64,000 nucleotides of DNA, taken from the NCBI GenBank assembly GCA_030015575.1, contig CM057339.1, forward strand, positions 702,286,761-702,350,760. Reading direction: 5' to 3'. Made by a program: the position numbers and the translations under genes. The notes under the pieces were generated by a model. The model saw only the letters and a list, made by a program, of their open reading frames with translations, made no database searches and was not told the origin of the DNA. Origin of the DNA: Agapanthus africanus. Taxonomy: Eukaryota > Streptophyta > Magnoliopsida > Asparagales > Amaryllidaceae. Below, one piece after another: positions 34,835 to 46,597 of the stretch. Each line of letters starts with the position of its first letter. Position 1 is the first letter of the stretch.

Positions 34835-37800
34835 ATGACTGGACTTAAGTTACTTTTAGAGAAAAATATACTGACGGGGCCAAACTATAAAGATTGGCTG
34901 CGGAATGTCAAAATGGCTTTGACCTATGACAAACTGGGGTACGTCCTCACCGCTACGGCACCTGCTGTCCCTGGTCCTAAATCCAGTAATGCGGATAAGG
35001 AAATCCGCAAAACCTGGGATTCTGATTGCGCGAGAGACAAGTGCATCGTGCTTGCCTCGATGAACAATGAACATCAGAGGAGGCACGAGGATATGTCCCT
35101 AGATGGCATATTTCTCCATACAAAGGAACTTTATGGGGAGCAATCTCGTATAGCAAGATACGAGACCTCTAAGAACTTGTTTCGAGCGAGGTTGGCTGTC
35201 GGGTCATCGGTAGGAGAACATGTCCTAAAGATGATCGGCTATATAGAAGAGCTCGCAGACCTTGGGACGACTTTGGATAATGAGCTCTATACAGACCTTA
35301 TTCTCCAGTCCCTTCCTCACACCTACGCCCAGTTTATCCTGAACTTCAACCTTCAAAGAAAAGAAGTTGAACTTCCGGAACTCCTGAACATGTTAAGGAG
35401 TGCAGAGGGCACCTTGAAGAATTCAAGGGAAACACCCGCTATGTTTGTTGGCGGTACATCTTCTTCCGGGTCCAAGGCTAGGGCCAAAGGAAGGAAGAAG
35501 AAGGCCGCACCCAGACCTAGAGGAGGTGTTAGTAAGGTGGGAGGGAAGGGAAAGAAAAAGACTGCAGTACCGATAGTTGGCTAGGATGAGTGCTTCCATT
35601 GTCACAGGAAAGGGCACTGGAAGAAGGATTGCAAGGCGTGGAACGCCAAGAACCAGGAACCGAAGCAAGCTGTGGCTTCGACTTCAGGTGTGTTTGTGAT
35701 TGAGAATTGTCTGTCGATCAACTCTACTTCCTGGGTATTGGATACCGGATCAGGATCTCATATTTGCAATTCATTGCAGGCACTGAGAAACCGTAGAGTG
35801 CTGAAGGAAGGTGATATGACCCTAAAGGTTGCTAACGGAGCTAGCGTGGGAGCTGCGTCCGTCGGGGACTATCACCTAGGATTGACGAGTGGACACATTT
35901 TGGTTTTACATAACTGTTATTTTGTACCAAGCTTAACGTGTAATATCATATCAGTTTCCTTGTTATCAAATAAAGGTTATGATTTCACGTTTGTAAGAGA
36001 TGTTGTCAACATCCACCTTAATCATGGTTTGATTGGGTCCGGTACACTAAATAACGGAATATATGTTTTAAACCAACTCCAAATTTTCAATGTCCAGAAC
36101 ACACTAAAAAGAAAGTCTCCAGATTTAAATAAAGCTTTCTTATGGCAATGTAGACTGGGTCACATCAATGAGAGAAGGTTGACTAAGTTGCATAGAGAAG
36201 GATATTTGGACGCGTTCGAATATCAAACTTATGACACTTGTCAATCTTGTCTCAAAGGAAAGATGACAAAGACTCCATTTACTGGACAAGGAGTAAGAGC
36301 GAGCGAGCTCTTAGGACTCATACACAGTGATGTATGTGGTCCAATGTCTACACATGCGAGAGGTGGTTATTCCTACTTCATTACTTTTACAGATGATTTC
36401 TCTAGGTATGGATATGTTTTCTTAATGAAACATAAATCAGAGGCCTTTGAGAAATTCCTGGAATACAAGAGTGAAGCGGAAAACCAAACAGGCAAAAGTA
36501 TTAAGACACTGAGATCTGATCGAGGTGGAGAATACTTAAGTGCCGAGTTCCTAGGTTACCTAAAAGAGAAAGGAATTCTCTCTCAGCTTACTCCTCCATA
36601 CACTCCACAGCACAACGGTGTATCGGAGAGACGGAATCGAACCCTATTGGATATGGTACGATACATGATGAGTAATGCTGAGTTACCGCGATCTTTCTGG
36701 GGATATGCGCTAGAATCAGCGGCATATATTTTGAACAGAGTTCCAACCAAAACTGTGCCTACCACACCATATCAGATGTGGAGTGGGAAGAAACCGTATC
36801 TTCAGTATATAAGGATTTGGGGATGTCCAGCTTTTGTCAAAAAGCAGTTTGTGGACAAGCTCGAGGCACGATCAGTAAAATGTATGCTTGTAGGATATCC
36901 AAAGAACTCCAAGGGATATTGTTTCTATTACGCAGAGGAACAAAAGGTTTTTGTTTCTCGTAATGCCCATTTTCTAGAACAACAAGTTTTAGAAAAGGAT
37001 ACTAATGGGAGCGAAATAGAACTGGAAGAAATTCCAGAACCACAAGCTGCTACTGAAAGTTTGGTAGAACCAGAAGTTCAAGAAGAACAGAACATTCCCG
37101 CACCCCTCCGCAGGAGTAGTAGGCCGTCTCATCCGCCTGAGAGATACTACGGTTTTCTCATAGACGGGGATAGAGAGGATTGCATCATAGATGATGATGT
37201 ACCTACTGACTTCCAGCAGGCCATCCAGAGCGGCGACTCGGTACGATGGCTAGATGCAATGCGGACCGAAATGGAGTCCGTGTACACCAACAAAGTATGG
37301 ACTTTGGACTTTGCTCCAGATGGGGTAAAACCCATAGGATGAAAATGGATCTTCAAGAAAAAGATTGGTGTAGATGGACAGGTGGAAACCTATAAGGCTA
37401 GACTTGTTGCAAAGGGTTTTCGTCAAAGACCTGGTTTGGACTATGACGAAACTTTTTCTCCAGTGGCTATGCTCAAATCCATTCGGGTCCTTCTTGCTAT
37501 TGCTGCCTTCCATGATTATGAAATCTGGCAGATGGACGTAAAGACGGCTTTTCTGAATGGAAATTTAGAAGAGAGCGTCTATATGGATCAGCCAGAGGGT
37601 TTCAATCAGAGTGGGAGCAGCGGGAAAGTATGCAAGCTGCTTAAGTCCATTTATGGACTAAAGCAAGCATCGCGGAGTTGGAACATCTGTTTTGATGAGA
37701 CAGTCAAAGAATATGACTTTATCAAAAATCCAGATGAACCGTGCATATATAGTAAAGTTGTGGCCAGAAGTGTCGTATTCCTCGTCTTGTACGTGGATGA

Positions 37801-38776
37801 CATTCTATTGATAGGAAATGATATTCCTATGCTACAATCTGTCAAAGGATTCTTGTCACACAGGTTCTCCATGAAAGACCTGGGTGATGCCTCTTACATT
37901 CTGGGGATCCGGATCTATCGTGATAGATCCAAAAGGATGTTGGGACTTTCGCAGTCCAGGTATATCGACACTGTACTGAAAAGATTCAGTATGGAAGATT
38001 CTAAGCGCGGTAATCTACCGGCTTGTCACGGAATCACCCTCTCCAAAGAGATGTCTCCCAAGACTGATTTGGAAAGGGAACGCATGTCTATTATACCCTA
38101 CACTTCTGCGGTAGGCTCTATAATGTATGCGATGTTGTGTACCAGACCAGATGTAGCTTACGCACTAAGCGTGGTGAGCCGGTATCAGTCAGACCCAGGG
38201 GAGAAACACTGGATAGTAGTAAAGAACATTCTCAAGTACCTGAGGAGGACTAAGGAGATGTTCTTGGTTTATGGCGGAAAAGACCTCAGGTTGGAGGCCT
38301 TTGCTGATTCCGGCTTCCAGAGTGATAAGGACGATTCCAAGTCCATGTCGGGTTATGTCTTTACCCTCAATGGAGGGGCGGTGTGCTGGAGGAGCTCCAA
38401 GCAGGACACCGTTGCTGACTCGACGATGGAAGCGGAGTATATAGCTGCTTGCGATGCCGCAAAAGAAGCAGTCTGGATGAAGAAGTTCCTTACAGAACTT
38501 CAAGTGGTTCCTACCATAGTTGATCCAATACCTCTGTATTGCGACAACAACGGAGCTATAGCTTTAGCGAAGGAACCAAGGTCCCATCAGAAGTCCAGAC
38601 ATATCTTGAGGCGGTATCACCTGATCAGGGAGATCATTGATCGTCAGGAGATCGAGGTTCGGAAAGTTGCTTCAGAAGAGAACATTGCCGATCCATTCAC
38701 AAAGGCCCTTCCTCAGATTCAGTTCGAGAGGCTGCTCGAGATCATTGGTCTACGATATGCCAGTACATGGCCCTAG
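34835..38776 (+). pseudogene. gag-pol: Copia gag-pol polyprotein of F with two in-frame stops
   Basis: A single frame of 1314 codons. Start at 34835 is chosen because J's gag aligns from the equivalent Met; an in-frame ATG at 34787 lies upstream. Order: gag (to about 35580), zinc knuckle CFHCHRKGHWKKDC (35591-35632), protease (VLDTGSGSH, about 35737-35763), integrase zinc region (about 36145-36260), integrase core (HSDVCGPM, RSDRGGEY, NGVSER), RT (MDVKTAFLNG; YVDD near 37790-37800) and RNase H (YCDNNGA to PFTKAL). TAG at 35582-35584 falls just before the knuckle, and TGA at 37340-37342 replaces a Cys codon found in J near the RT start. The first zinc-binding His of integrase is Gln (WQCRLGH; J has WHYRLGH). 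Neither stop is a known readthrough signal. Confidence 0.92.
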
Positions 38777-38777
38777 T

Positions 38778-38790
38778 GCAAGTGGGAGAT
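38778..38790 (+). other. Polypurine tract of F
   Basis: gcaagtgggagat directly before the 3' LTR. The same tract occurs in A (13303-13315) and, inverted, in J (46586-46596). Confidence 0.9.
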
Positions 38791-40686
38791 TGTTAGTGTT
38801 TATGCCTTAGAAGGCCATTACTGTATCATACTAGCTTGTATATTACTTAATGGAAGCTTGGGATATTCACATGTATATAACAGTCTTGCTAAACATGGTA
38901 GTATGCTACTTGGTTATTCTATCTTAATATATGAGTGTACGTATTGATAGAGCTCTTAGGATCTTGCTTGTCTACCAGCGTTGTGATGGCAGTCACACTA
39001 GTGGGGGCTGGGTAGTCTACAAGCACATCCTTATTCTGGTCCCTGGTCGTTGGATTATCGAGACAGAGCATCGATACTCCGGAGTAGACTGGTGTGTACG
39101 CTTCTCATCCCAGTTGGGGAGATGGTCTGTCCCACAGCCGTCAGTACGTCGTACTGGAGATAGTATGCAGGTGCTCGTTAGGTTACGGGTACACCGGACA
39201 GGACTCACAGGGAACTGTTGGTTGGTTTGATACCAGTCGTCAGTGAACAGTTCCCAGGTGACATGAGTACAGCGTAGTCCGCAGACTTGACACTGCTACT
39301 TCGCCTCGAGTGTGTCCCACTGTTCTTAGATTGCTACCCTACCACGGCTCAAAGGAGTCGTGCAAACAGGTAGCAGTTGGGTGCAGTCCCGAGCATTTGG
39401 AGGCAGTGGCGGTTAGACAGGATTCGTCCCTCCCGGTATTGGGAGTAGCTATCGTGCTGTGTCAGAGAGCCATTACGCAAAGTCCCTGGCCAGGGCAAGC
39501 GAGATTTGCTGGTAGGTTCCAGTAGTTTCTCAGGGTGTAATGGGCTTCCCTCCGACACAACTTATACCGCTATTAGGGGACTGACGCTTGCCGCCCCCCT
39601 AGGCCCGATATGCGATAGTCTTGGACGAACGGACCGGACTGTATGGAGATTGTCACATCAGACTCAGTAGGAGTTCGGATGGGTTTCCTCATCGGCCTTC
39701 TTATCGACAACTACCTGGGGACCGTTACGTACAGCTAGTGTCGCTTGCGGTCTGTGGTTAAACCCACTGCCAGCGTAGTAGTCGAGTCTCTAGAGTCCCA
39801 CACAGAGAGTTTCCTACTCCAGGCGAAACGATATAGAGGTTGCATGGTTTTGCGACAAAGGGTTCGGACGCATACGTGCGTTTACGCGCGTACGACTTTC
39901 GGACAGTTTTTACCAGTCGGCTTTGGTTTAAGCCAGTTACTGGTATCCGGTTATTGGATTTATACAGTCTAAAGTTTTTCCGTATTTTTACGGATCGGAG
40001 GGGCGTTCTCGTAATTACTCGAGAAGCTTCTAGAAGATGGTGACTAAGGAGGGTTATGTGTCATATTCATTAAATGAGTTATATGAGCCATGGTGGTGAT
40101 TCATTCATTTCATTAATACACATTTATTGCTTAATGACTCATGCTAATGAATCACCACTAGATATTTTATGAAGCATGAATATTCATCACTCTTTATTCT
40201 TTTCTTCTTATTAGAAAATGCTTCATATATGATATGATACTCATAACTTATTTATCATAATATTATTCACATTCTCTCTCCTCAAGCTCTCTCTCTTCAA
40301 AAGACTAATCCTCACCCTCATGTGTTGAGATCTAGGATTAGTTAGACTAATCAATCCATAACCATCACTCTATTTCATCTATCTTCTTTGATTAGCAATC
40401 CAAGAAGGTTAGTTGCCTCAAGTTTAGAGGTTTAGCTTGGAGTTTTGCTCTCGGGTGGATCGTCTACTACCTAGAGAAGGCCGAGGAGAACAAGGAGATC
40501 GTAAAGACGAAGGACTAGTTTCGATAGGTATAATCCCTAAGCATAGTAGTTTAGAACAACTATATGTTTGGTTAGTTATCGTTTAGCTTCGATTCAAGCG
40601 GTTAGTCGATGTTCGTTCTTTAAACATGATCGTTTTTGAAAATTCCGCCTCCCCACAAGTACTGGGGTGTACTACATCGACTTACA
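38791..40686 (+). repeat. 3' LTR of element F
   Basis: 1896 bp, nearly identical to 30938-32833, followed by CTACT at 40687-40691. Heat-shock-like element at 40023-40035. Confidence 0.95.
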
Positions 40687-41085
40687 CTACTATCTGACGA
40701 TAGGTATGGAATCATCTAGGAGTTCTCGGTGAGTCCGTTCGGTGTACTCATTCTCCAATGAGCACCTGTGTACAATCTTTGGTATCAAACACCGATGGTT
40801 ATGGGATAAACCATCACCCCCATATAGGGTCAAGAAACGTACACACTAGTCTACTCTAGAATATCGATACCCTGTCTCGATACTCTTTCGACTAGGAACA
40901 TTTCAAGGATGGGCTTGTGGACTCCTCAGGCCCCATTAGTATGATCTACATCATATTCCTAATAGTCAAGCAAAAATCCTAAGGGCTTTATCAACATATA
41001 TCGGTGAAATAGTAAACTAGAGCATATGTATATGTTAAAATAAAGAGTAACCGGATTGCATACTATCATGTTGAGCAAGAAAAAC

Positions 41086-41137
<52 letters not shown>

Positions 41138-41191
41138 AAGCATCCACTATAATATACAATAATAGCCTTTAGGACATACATATTCCTAACA
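40687..41191 (-). repeat. Copia element E: 5' LTR, 5' part
   Basis: Continuation of E's 5' LTR after F. On the minus strand the LTR begins TGTTAGGAATATG at 41191. It includes a (TA)n tract at 41089-41135. Its outer flank at 41192 is copia pol of element G, so E inserted into G. Confidence 0.82.
41089..41135. repeat. Microsatellite (TA)n
   Basis: Simple repeat near the start of E's 5' LTR. Confidence 0.95.
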
Positions 41192-41408
41192 ACCAGATAC
41201 TGCTTCTTCACTTGCCATAGTAAGCAAATATTAATCTAGTCCTGGAGAAACAAAGAGAAGCGATTAAGAACATAAGAGAATGTTCTTGGTATATGGTAAC
41301 GACAACCTCCTCAAGGAGGCAGTTATCGGTTTAGACTTCCAAGGTGATCTGGATGACAGAGATACTGTCAGAGTTTTGAATTTACCCTCTTCTGAGAAGC
41401 AATATATT
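41192..41408 (+). pseudogene. pol: Copia element G: RNase H region fragment, left part
   Basis: Aligns by eye with F at about 38145-38400, sharing 'cctggagaaac', 'gatgttcttggtatatgg' and 'gacttccaaggtgatctggatga' words. No open frame. It is cut at 41408 by H and continues at 61783. It is the outermost element visible in the nest. Confidence 0.72.
41404..41408. repeat. Target-site duplication ATATT of element H (left copy)
   Basis: Repeated exactly at 61778-61782. Confidence 0.93.
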
Positions 41409-41517
41409 TGTAAAGACTCTGAATTTACCGAACAAAAATTTTCAGTTAATGTACAGAAATGAGTTATACTGTCTGAGATTGAGTTATAAGTTAACTTTGT
41501 TAAATAACAGCAAGAAG

Positions 41518-41590
41518 CCACTTGTAGCTCACGGGTAAAGCTCTTGCACTGCTGTGACATAGCCCATGTGTTCGATCCCTATCAAACACA
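41518..41590 (+). other. tRNA-like segment with A and B boxes in H LTR
   Basis: TAGCTCACGGG (41525-41535) resembles a tRNA A box, and GTTCGATCCC (41570-41579) is a full match to the B-box core. They are spaced about 45 bp apart, as in a real tRNA gene. The acceptor stem pairs poorly, so it is not a functional tRNA gene. The 3' LTR copy (about 59062-59134) has further B-box decay. It may be a remnant of a tRNA gene or SINE captured in U3. Confidence 0.35.
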
Positions 41591-41945
41591 TTATTATTCT
41601 GATTTATTTTTAAACTTTTTGGAAGACCAAAAGTTTACACGTGCAATACACATAAAAATGAAAAGTCAGAAAAATCAAACATGTGAAAAATGGAGTTAAC
41701 ACAAACTTGTACACGTGGAACAAATCCAACGACCCAACCCCCTAGATCGGTCGGCGGAAATGCCCTATAGGCTGGTGCCGACAGGTGAACGGTGGCCAAT
41801 GAGGCCCGGGCTTTGCCCACTCGACTCTTCCCCTACGCCTAACACCCCTGCACTGTTTGATTGCTCTACAATCAAACAGAGACCCTTCAATTCACCATTT
41901 ATCATTTTTTTAATGCATTTTAATTCCCTAACCCTAATTCTACAC

Positions 41946-41953
41946 TATAAATA
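41946..41953 (+). promoter_or_regulatory. TATA box, H 5' LTR
   Basis: TATAAATA in 'cactataaatacc', at the same relative place as 59503-59510 in the 3' LTR. Confidence 0.72.
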
Positions 41954-44109
41954 CCAGCCCACCCTTTGGCTCAATATCATTCTGAAAATTCTAGCCAAAA
42001 CTCTCAAAATTTCTTAAGTACAAGTGGAGTAAAAGAGGAGTTAGCAAGCGATCAACTTCCGGCGAGTATCGAATCAAATTCCGGCACTCCCGCGACGCCA
42101 TGAAGTTCAACCCTCTCTCTTCTACCTTTCTTAAAGTTAATCAACTAATAATTCCCTTCTAATCTTCACTTCTCTTCTTTAAAAATTTATTTCAAAACTC
42201 ATATCGGTAAGTGGAGTAATACCGATATCTTTTTTCTAAACACTAAAAAACTTCTTATCTTCATTCTTTGATCAACCAATCTTTTACACTATACTTGTAA
42301 CCTTAAACCCTAATATTTAGAATCAAAATTTCATTAAAATTCTCATATAAAATAACTTTAATTTAAGTTTTTCATTTAAATACCATGAACTTCAAGCATC
42401 ACCTCTTTTAGTATTTTGTTAATATTTTACGTTTAGAAAACTTCACGGGGTAATGAACTACCCTCACATACACACATGGTTCTATAGCACGATACTTCTT
42501 TTGTGTGAATATTTGTTACGAGTACAATATTACATTAAAATACCACTCACTTTTAAAAACGGTTTTCTTTTTAAACAGTATTCTTAATTTCTTTGCGATT
42601 ATGCATTTACAACCTTTTTTAGGAGACCTGCTATTAGATGGTGAGGATTATCATACATCCTTAGGCTAGTAGAGCGAGATGCAGACATTCTCACGGAGCA
42701 TTCGGTCTCGAAAGGTTTTAAATACGGTTTTTAGGAAAAATGCATTTTTCTACTTAAATAAAATTTAATTTTTAATAATTATATAAATATTACAAATCCA
42801 TATATTTTCAAAATATAATAAACTTACGTTTTTTAAAAATGAAAGAATTACAAGTTTCACCAAAATACCATCAAGATACCAATAAAAGACAAGTTTTACA
42901 ATAAAATACCATGAATTTTCTAAGCTATGTAATTATCACTAAAATATCTCAAATCATTAAAATTCATATCCATAGAAACTATAAATAATATAAATAAATT
43001 CTCGAGATTTATTTTGAAATTTTATTAAAAAGATGTTTATAAAAACCTCTTGAGTTATATAAAACAATATTTAAGGGCTTTAGTAAATATAGGTATAAGC
43101 GGGATCAATTCTCTTAAGCCCCAGGAAGCAGGAGAAAGTGAGTGCTTGCTTATTTAAGGTAGAAAACATAACGGAGTTATCAATAGTAATTGTCTTGGAA
43201 AAAGACACAAATCCTGCCGTCCATGTGCAGCAGTTACCGATGACTCCCGAATCTAATTTAGGATCTAAATCAGTTACAAATTTCTGACTCAATATGATTC
43301 TAACTCAAACCTGAATCAAAACTCAAATAAGAGTCTAATTCAAACATGAATCCAAAGTCTAACATGAATACTTGAACAACCTGAATACCTGAATTCAAAC
43401 ATCAATATCAAACTTGACTTGACTGAACCATGATTAAACTTGACATGTCTTCTTGAATACATGATTACATCCTGAAGCTAACTACTTGAATAACTTTTAT
43501 CAATGGTTTCAGCAAGACTTATAAATTTAACTTATACAATACATTATGCGGGGGTAACGGGATATATTGGTACGGAATGTATAGCGTGGCACGTGATGGT
43601 CACTTAAAAGACACCTACATAAACTCTCGTGCCGTTGTCCCATGGGTTTTGACGGGGCCTTGTACTACATGTTACCACAGTCCACGGGGTAAGATGGACT
43701 CCTCTCGTATACACAAATACCTTCTGTACCAAGCTATAAATAACTACGTTAGAATAACAATCATATACTTGTACAACTTATCAGTTAAATTCTCATTACT
43801 TGTTAGGTTCCATTCTTTCTTTCGGGACTTACCGAGCGCTAGTTTGCTGACGACATTCCCGTCTTTTCTTTCTTTGGAATATTAGTCAGGAGGACCGGAC
43901 TCTCAGGAGATCAAGCCTAGCCAGAAGGACTTGGACTAGTTCACTGCCCAGCCGGACTTTTAGCTCTCTTGTACTTACTTTCAGTTTGTATGCCACTGTT
44001 TATCCATTGCTTTATATCATTGTATCTTTCATTTTCAAAGCGGTTGTATTGTAAAGATGAATGTTAAAAAAAGTTGTTGTTTATTTTATATCTCTTGTCA
44101 TTCTTGTGC

Positions 44110-44110
<1 letters not shown>

Positions 44111-44161
<51 letters not shown>
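44111..44161. repeat. Microsatellite (AT)n in H 5' LTR
   Basis: About 50 bp of AT repeat where the 3' LTR has about 11 bp. It expanded after H inserted. Confidence 0.95.
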
Positions 44162-44164
<3 letters not shown>

Positions 44165-44254
44165 CTTAATTACGCTTAACGTATTTATTTCTTAGTAAAT
44201 ACGTTGTGGCCCGCCACGTCACCGTTTCCGTCTATTGGAAAGCGGGACATGACA

Positions 44255-44400
44255 GGTTTTGTTGGCGGCCCATGCAGGTCCATTCTGCATGAAGTCATAA
44301 ACAATATATATATCACAAGAATTATAAGAAGAAGCAACTATACATTCCTTACATTTCAAATTCCTTGAATCTATCCTAACCTTTTTTTTTTATCAAGGTC
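44255..44400 (+). other. H leader with unrecognisable primer site
   Basis: The LTR ends TGACA at 44254 and is followed by ggttttgttggcggcccatg. Tekay/Del elements normally have a Met-type TGGTATCAGAGC here. Only TGG and scattered bases remain, so the site has decayed or is of another kind. The leader is short (146 bp) and ends in a T-rich tract before the gag ATG. Confidence 0.55.
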
Positions 44401-44693
44401 ATGGATTCTCCCAACAACACAAGCACGAACGTCAATAGCAACACCCCACCGCCTACTCTACCACCACCACCTACCGTTGCAACTCCCATCAACGAGAAAA
44501 CGATATTACTCGAGGCTATCAAGAGCCTTCTGGAGAATCAGCAGTAGCAGACCGCTATCCTCATGCACCGCCCAGAAGCCGAGACACCCAGAGTCAAACA
44601 ATTCTGGGTACTGTACCCGAAAAAATTTTCAGGAAAAGAGAGCCCACTGGATGCAAAAGAATGGGCTCAGTCAATAGAAGATGACCTGCCAGC
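44401..44693 (+). pseudogene. gag: H gag, N-terminal exon up to insertion of J
   Basis: ATG at 44401 opens a Pro/Thr/Asn-rich N-terminus, then the capsid motif FWVLYPKKFSGKESP. TAG at 44545-44547 interrupts the frame. J is inserted at 44693 with duplication CCAGC, and the frame resumes in register at 54424. Confidence 0.82.
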
Positions 44694-46583
44694 TTTAAGT
44701 CGATGTACAACACCCCACGACTTGCGGGGAGACGGAATAATGAAAAACGATCTAGTTTTAGGTGTAAACCTCGACTAACCGAGAATCATTGCATAAACAA
44801 TAACTAACAAGAAACCATAGAAGTGTTAACTACTATGTTAAGTGATTATACCTAAAGAACCGAGTCCTTCGTCTTGTCGTTCTCCACGTCCTCTCCGGCC
44901 TTCTCTATGTAGTAGAAGATCCACCCGAGATCTTTACTACAAGCTTCACCTCAAACTAGAGGTAACTAGGTTTCTTGAAGTGCTAATCCAAGTAACCTAG
45001 GTGATATAGAGTATGGTTAAGGATTAAGTAGTCTATTCTAATCCTTGGTCTCAACACATGAGAGGGGAGGATTAGGGTTTGAAGAGAGAGAGCTTGAGGA
45101 GAGAGAAAGTGAGCAAAAGAATGAGATGAGAAAATGAGCTATCATAATATATATCAAGCATTATGATTTATCCAACAAAAGAAAATGAATGATTAATCAT
45201 CATGCTTAATAAATATCTAAGGGTGATTCATCTCCATGAGTCATTAAGCATTTATGATACATTAATGACATGGATGAATCACTCATATGACTCACTAATC
45301 CCATTTAATGCATATGCCACCTTAACCCCCAAGTCACCATCTTCTAGAAGCTTCTCGCGCAATTACGAGAACGCCCCTCCTATCCGTGAAAATACGGAAA
45401 AACTTTAGACTGTATAAATCCAATAACCGGATACTAGAAACTGGCTTAAACCAAAGCCGACTAGTAAAAACTGTCTGGATGTCGTACGTGCGTAAACACG
45501 CGTATGCGTCCGAACCCTTGTCGTAAAACCATACGACCTCTATATCGTTTCGCCTGGAGTAGGGAAACTCTCTGTGTGGGACTCTAGAGACTCGACTACT
45601 ACGCTGGCAGTGGGTTTAACCACAGACCGCAAACGGCACTAGTTGTACGTAACGGTCCCCAGGTAGATGTCGATAAGAAGGCCGATGAGGAAACCCATCC
45701 GAACTCCTACTGAGTCTGATGTGACAATCCCCGTACAGTCCGGTCTGTTCGTCTAAGACTATCGCATATCGGGCCTAGGGGGCGGCAAGCATCAGTCCCT
45801 AATAGCTGTATAAGTCGTGTCGGAGCGAAGCCTATTACACCCTGAGAAACTACCGGAACCTACCAGCAAATCTCGCTTGCCCTGGCCAGGGACTTTGCGT
45901 AATGGCTCTCTGACACAGCGCGATATCAACCCCCAATACCGGGAGAAACGAATCCTGTCTAACCGCCACTGCCTCCAAGTGCTCGGGACTGCACCCAACT
46001 GCTACCTGTTTGTACGACTCCTTTAAGCCGTGGTAGAGTAGCAATCTAAGAATAGTGGGACACACTCGAGGCGAAGTAGCAGTGTCAAGTCTGTGGACTA
46101 TGCTGTACTCATGTCACCTGGGAACTGTTCACTGACGACTGGTATAAAACCAACCAACAGTTCCCTGTGAGTCCTGTCCGGTGTACCCGTAACCTAACGA
46201 GCACCTGCATACTATCTCCAGTACAACGTACTGACGGCTGTGGGACAGACCATCTCCCCAACTGGGATGAGAACCGTACACACTAGTCTACTCCGGAGTA
46301 TCGATGCCCTGTCTCGATAATCCAACGACTAAGGACCTGAATAAGGATATGCTTGTAGACTACCCAGCCCCCACTAGTGTGACTGCCATCACAACGCTGG
46401 TAGTCAAGCAAGATCCTAAGAGCTCTATCAATACGTATACTCACATATTAAGATAGAAAAACCAAGTAGCATACTACCATGTTTAGCAAGACTGTTATAT
46501 ACATGTGAATATCCCAAGCTTCCATTAAGTAATATACAAACTAGTATGATACAATAATGGCCCCTAGGGCATATACACTAACA
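44694..46583 (-). repeat. 3' LTR of J
   Basis: 1890 bp. Includes a perfect three-unit TTCnnGAAnnTTC element (45342-45354), hairpin ccgtgaaaatacgg (45384-45397) and foldback arms gtgattcatc (45223-45232) and gatgaatcac (45273-45282). Confidence 0.93.
45342..45354. promoter_or_regulatory. Candidate heat-shock element in J 3' LTR
   Basis: TTCTAGAAGCTTC, the same element as in F. The 5' LTR copy is at 53176-53188 and is unchanged, although the LTRs differ elsewhere. Confidence 0.5.
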
Positions 46584-46585
46584 AT

Positions 46586-46596
46586 CTCCCACTTGC
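46586..46596 (-). other. Polypurine tract of J
   Basis: On the minus strand gcaagtgggag, two bases before the 3' LTR. Confidence 0.88.
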
Positions 46597-46597
46597 A

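Larger units (their letters stand above)
30938..40686 (+). mobile_element. Full-length young Ty1/copia element F
   Basis: A 9749 bp element with two 1896 bp LTRs of exactly equal length, differing by eye at about 11 positions (about 0.6%). It has an exact CTACT duplication, a Met-type primer site, a 2.0 kb leader, one gag-pol frame (34835-38776) and a polypurine tract. It is inserted in E's 5' LTR and is the youngest insertion I can date in the window. Two in-frame stops and a changed integrase zinc residue make this copy defective as read. The pol order PR-INT-RT-RH and motifs are of the Tnt1/Tork type. Confidence 0.95.
41409..44254 (+). repeat. 5' LTR of H
   Basis: 2846 bp, matching 58955-61777 throughout. 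The TATA box (41946-41953) lies about 540 bp in. A tRNA-like segment is at 41518-41590. The (AT)n tract at 44111-44161 accounts for most of the length excess over the 3' LTR. Confidence 0.93.

Noticed and set aside
41518..41590. Functional tRNA gene
   Set aside because: The acceptor and T stems do not pair; only the internal promoter boxes are recognisable.
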